Assembly (NCBI GenBank): GCA_035690885.1
Contig: DASSKC010000056.1
Location: 1 to 7,494, forward strand
Reading direction: 5' to 3'
Source of the DNA: Oleiagrimonas sp035690885
GTDB lineage: Bacteria; Pseudomonadota; Gammaproteobacteria; Xanthomonadales; Rhodanobacteraceae
DNA: 7,494 nt
A program made the translations under genes and the position numbers. A model generated the notes under the pieces. It was not told where the DNA came from. It was given only the letters and a program-made list of their open reading frames with translations, and did no database searches. Positions within the stretch are counted from its first letter, which is position 1. Each line of letters opens with the position of its first letter. This document shows positions 6,338 to 7,494 of this stretch, one piece after another.

Positions 6338-7494
6338 ATGGACCGCTCGCGCTCGTCGATGAACCCGACCGGGGGAGACGAGTCGCGGCGCGGTGCCATG
6401 CAGCCAGCCTTGCACGACACCTTGATCGAGCGGGTGCTGGCCCGTGCGAACTTGCAACAGGCATGGATGCGCGTGAAAGCCAATCGCGGCGCGCCCGGTA
6501 TTGACGGGATGCGCATCGAGGACTTTCCGGCGTTTGCCCGTTCGCATTGGCCTGCCATCCGCCAGCAGCTTGCCGATGGCAGCTATCGTCCGCAACCGGT
6601 GCGACGGGTTTCGATCCCGAAGCCGGGCGGGGGCGAGCGTCTGCTGGGCATCCCGACCGTGGTTGATCGGGTGATCCAGCAAGCCATTGCGCAAGTACTC
6701 ACGCCGATCTTCGACCCGCATTTCAGCCGGTCGAGCTACGGCTTCCGACCCAACCGTTCCGCCCACGGAGCATTGCGAAAGGCACAGACCCACATCAAGG
6801 CCGGCAACCGCATCGCGGTCGACCTGGACCTGGCGAAATTCTTCGACACGGTTCAGCACGACATCCTGATGGCCCGTGTGGCCCGAAGGGTAAGCGACAA
6901 GCGGCTGCTGGCTTTGATCGGGCACTACCTGCGGGCAGGCGTGCAGGTCGGGGACACCATCCAGACGACGAGAATCGGCACGCCGCAAGGCGGGCCGTTG
7001 TCGCCGTTGTTGGCCAACATCCTGTTGGACGACTTGGACCGTGAACTGGAACGCCGGGGCCACGGGTTTGTCCGCTACGCGGACGACCTGCTGGTGCTGG
7101 TCAAGACCGCCCGTGCCGGGCAGCGCGTCATGGCGAGCGTTATCCGCTTCGTCACACGCAAACTCGGTCTGGTGGTCAACGAGCAAAAGAGCCGAGTGGT
7201 GACGACCAATCAATGCGTGTACCTGGGATTTACCTTCCGGGGCAGCAAACTGCGTTGGTCCGAGCAAGCCTTCGCATACTTCAAGCACCGGGTCCGCAAA
7301 CTGACCGGGCGCAGTTGGGGTGTGTCGATGGGCTATCGGTTGCACAAGCTCGCCCAGTACGTGCGCGGCTGGATGGCGTATTTTGGCATTTCGCAGTACT
7401 ACCGCCCGATTCCCGAACTGGACCACTGGCTGCGCCGGCGGGTGCGGATGTGCTACTGGAAACGGTGGCGCAAGACGCGCACGAAGGTACGCAA
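6338..7494 (+). CDS. ltrA: Group II intron reverse transcriptase/maturase, 3' end missing
   Basis: The frame runs from the ATG behind a strong ribosome binding site to the window edge without a stop (385 residues). Reverse transcriptase motifs are in order: IPKPGGGERLLGIP (93-106), SYGFRPNRS (133-141), DLDLAKFFD (162-170, catalytic Asp164), GTPQGGPLSP (214-223), YADD (247-250) and YLGFTF (295-300). The thumb/maturase domain X includes RGWMAYF (343-349). The protein would splice its own intron RNA and copy it into new DNA sites. Class C proteins are about 420-440 residues and lack an HNH endonuclease. That fits the point reached here, with perhaps 35-55 residues missing. No frameshift or lost catalytic residue is seen, so the protein appears functional so far. 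The symbol is a family-level name. Confidence 0.92.
   Translation, partial: MDRSRSSMNPTGGDESRRGAMQPALHDTLIERVLARANLQQAWMRVKANRGAPGIDGMRIEDFPAFARSHWPAIRQQLADGSYRPQPVRRVSIPKPGGGERLLGIPTVVDRVIQQAIAQVLTPIFDPHFSRSSYGFRPNRSAHGALRKAQTHIKAGNRIAVDLDLAKFFDTVQHDILMARVARRVSDKRLLALIGHYLRAGVQVGDTIQTTRIGTPQGGPLSPLLANILLDDLDRELERRGHGFVRYADDLLVLVKTARAGQRVMASVIRFVTRKLGLVVNEQKSRVVTTNQCVYLGFTFRGSKLRWSEQAFAYFKHRVRKLTGRSWGVSMGYRLHKLAQYVRGWMAYFGISQYYRPIPELDHWLRRRVRMCYWKRWRKTRTKVR

Larger units (their letters stand above)
5896..7494 (+). mobile_element. Group IIC-attC intron, 3' end beyond window
   Basis: The element comprises a ribozyme 5' region, a Shine-Dalgarno and a reverse transcriptase/maturase frame, in the order expected for a group II intron with its ORF in domain IV. 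The first base is placed at 5896 from GTGTA, close to the GTGYG consensus, and from loss of homology with attC B at that point. It lies on the plus strand, opposite to the cassettes, directly after an attC stem. Group IIC introns use a stem-loop instead of a long exon-pairing site, and one lineage specialises in attC. Domains V and VI and the 3' junction are not in the window. Confidence 0.85.

Noticed and set aside
6167..7426. Minus-strand open frame of about 420 codons
   Set aside because: It mirrors the reverse transcriptase gene, whose strand has the YADD and other RT motifs and a strong Shine-Dalgarno. The antisense translation shows no domain.

Overview
The window is a high-GC proteobacterial chromosome segment. 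It most resembles a gammaproteobacterium of the Xanthomonadales/Lysobacterales type (Xanthomonas, Rhodanobacter or Dyella-like). That placement is inferred from GC-rich codon use, the style of the housekeeping proteins and the pairing of a chromosomal integron with a group IIC-attC intron. No database search was possible.

The left part (1-3804) is ordinary core genome. It holds the C-terminal part of a YihY/BrkB-family membrane protein (+), then nicotinate phosphoribosyltransferase pncB (+, best start GTG at 765). Converging on pncB with a 10-bp gap is the ABC-F ATPase uup (-, start at 3804). A -10-like box sits directly before the uup start codon, so its transcript could be leaderless.

Positions 3805-4278 form a gene-poor junction. 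It contains a perfect 10-bp-arm inverted repeat and a short reading frame resembling a piece of a VapC/PIN toxin, probably a relic.

From 4279 to the right edge lies the distal end of an integron cassette array. Three attC-like sites are readable: 4279-4341, 5314-5378, and 5831-5895 (interrupted). They delimit two cassettes read on the minus strand. One (4285-5319) encodes a 309-aa cytoplasmic trypsin-like serine protease with an apparent His66/Asp128/Ser210 triad. The other (5378-5836, 459 bp) has only a doubtful reading frame, which runs through the attC and overlaps the protease start by the four bases ATGA. Array polarity places any integrase gene beyond the right edge of the window.

The third attC is split by a group II intron that starts at about 5896 and runs off the window. 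The intron lies on the plus strand, opposite to the cassettes, and sits at the inverse core site. This is the pattern known for group IIC-attC introns. Its ribozyme 5' half (about 5896-6326) is followed by a strong Shine-Dalgarno and an open reading frame from 6338 encoding a YADD reverse transcriptase/maturase. The frame is still open at the window end (385 residues seen). The intact neighbouring attC shows the same pre-insertion sequence, CGAAATGTTGGAC, so the 5' insertion junction can be read almost directly.
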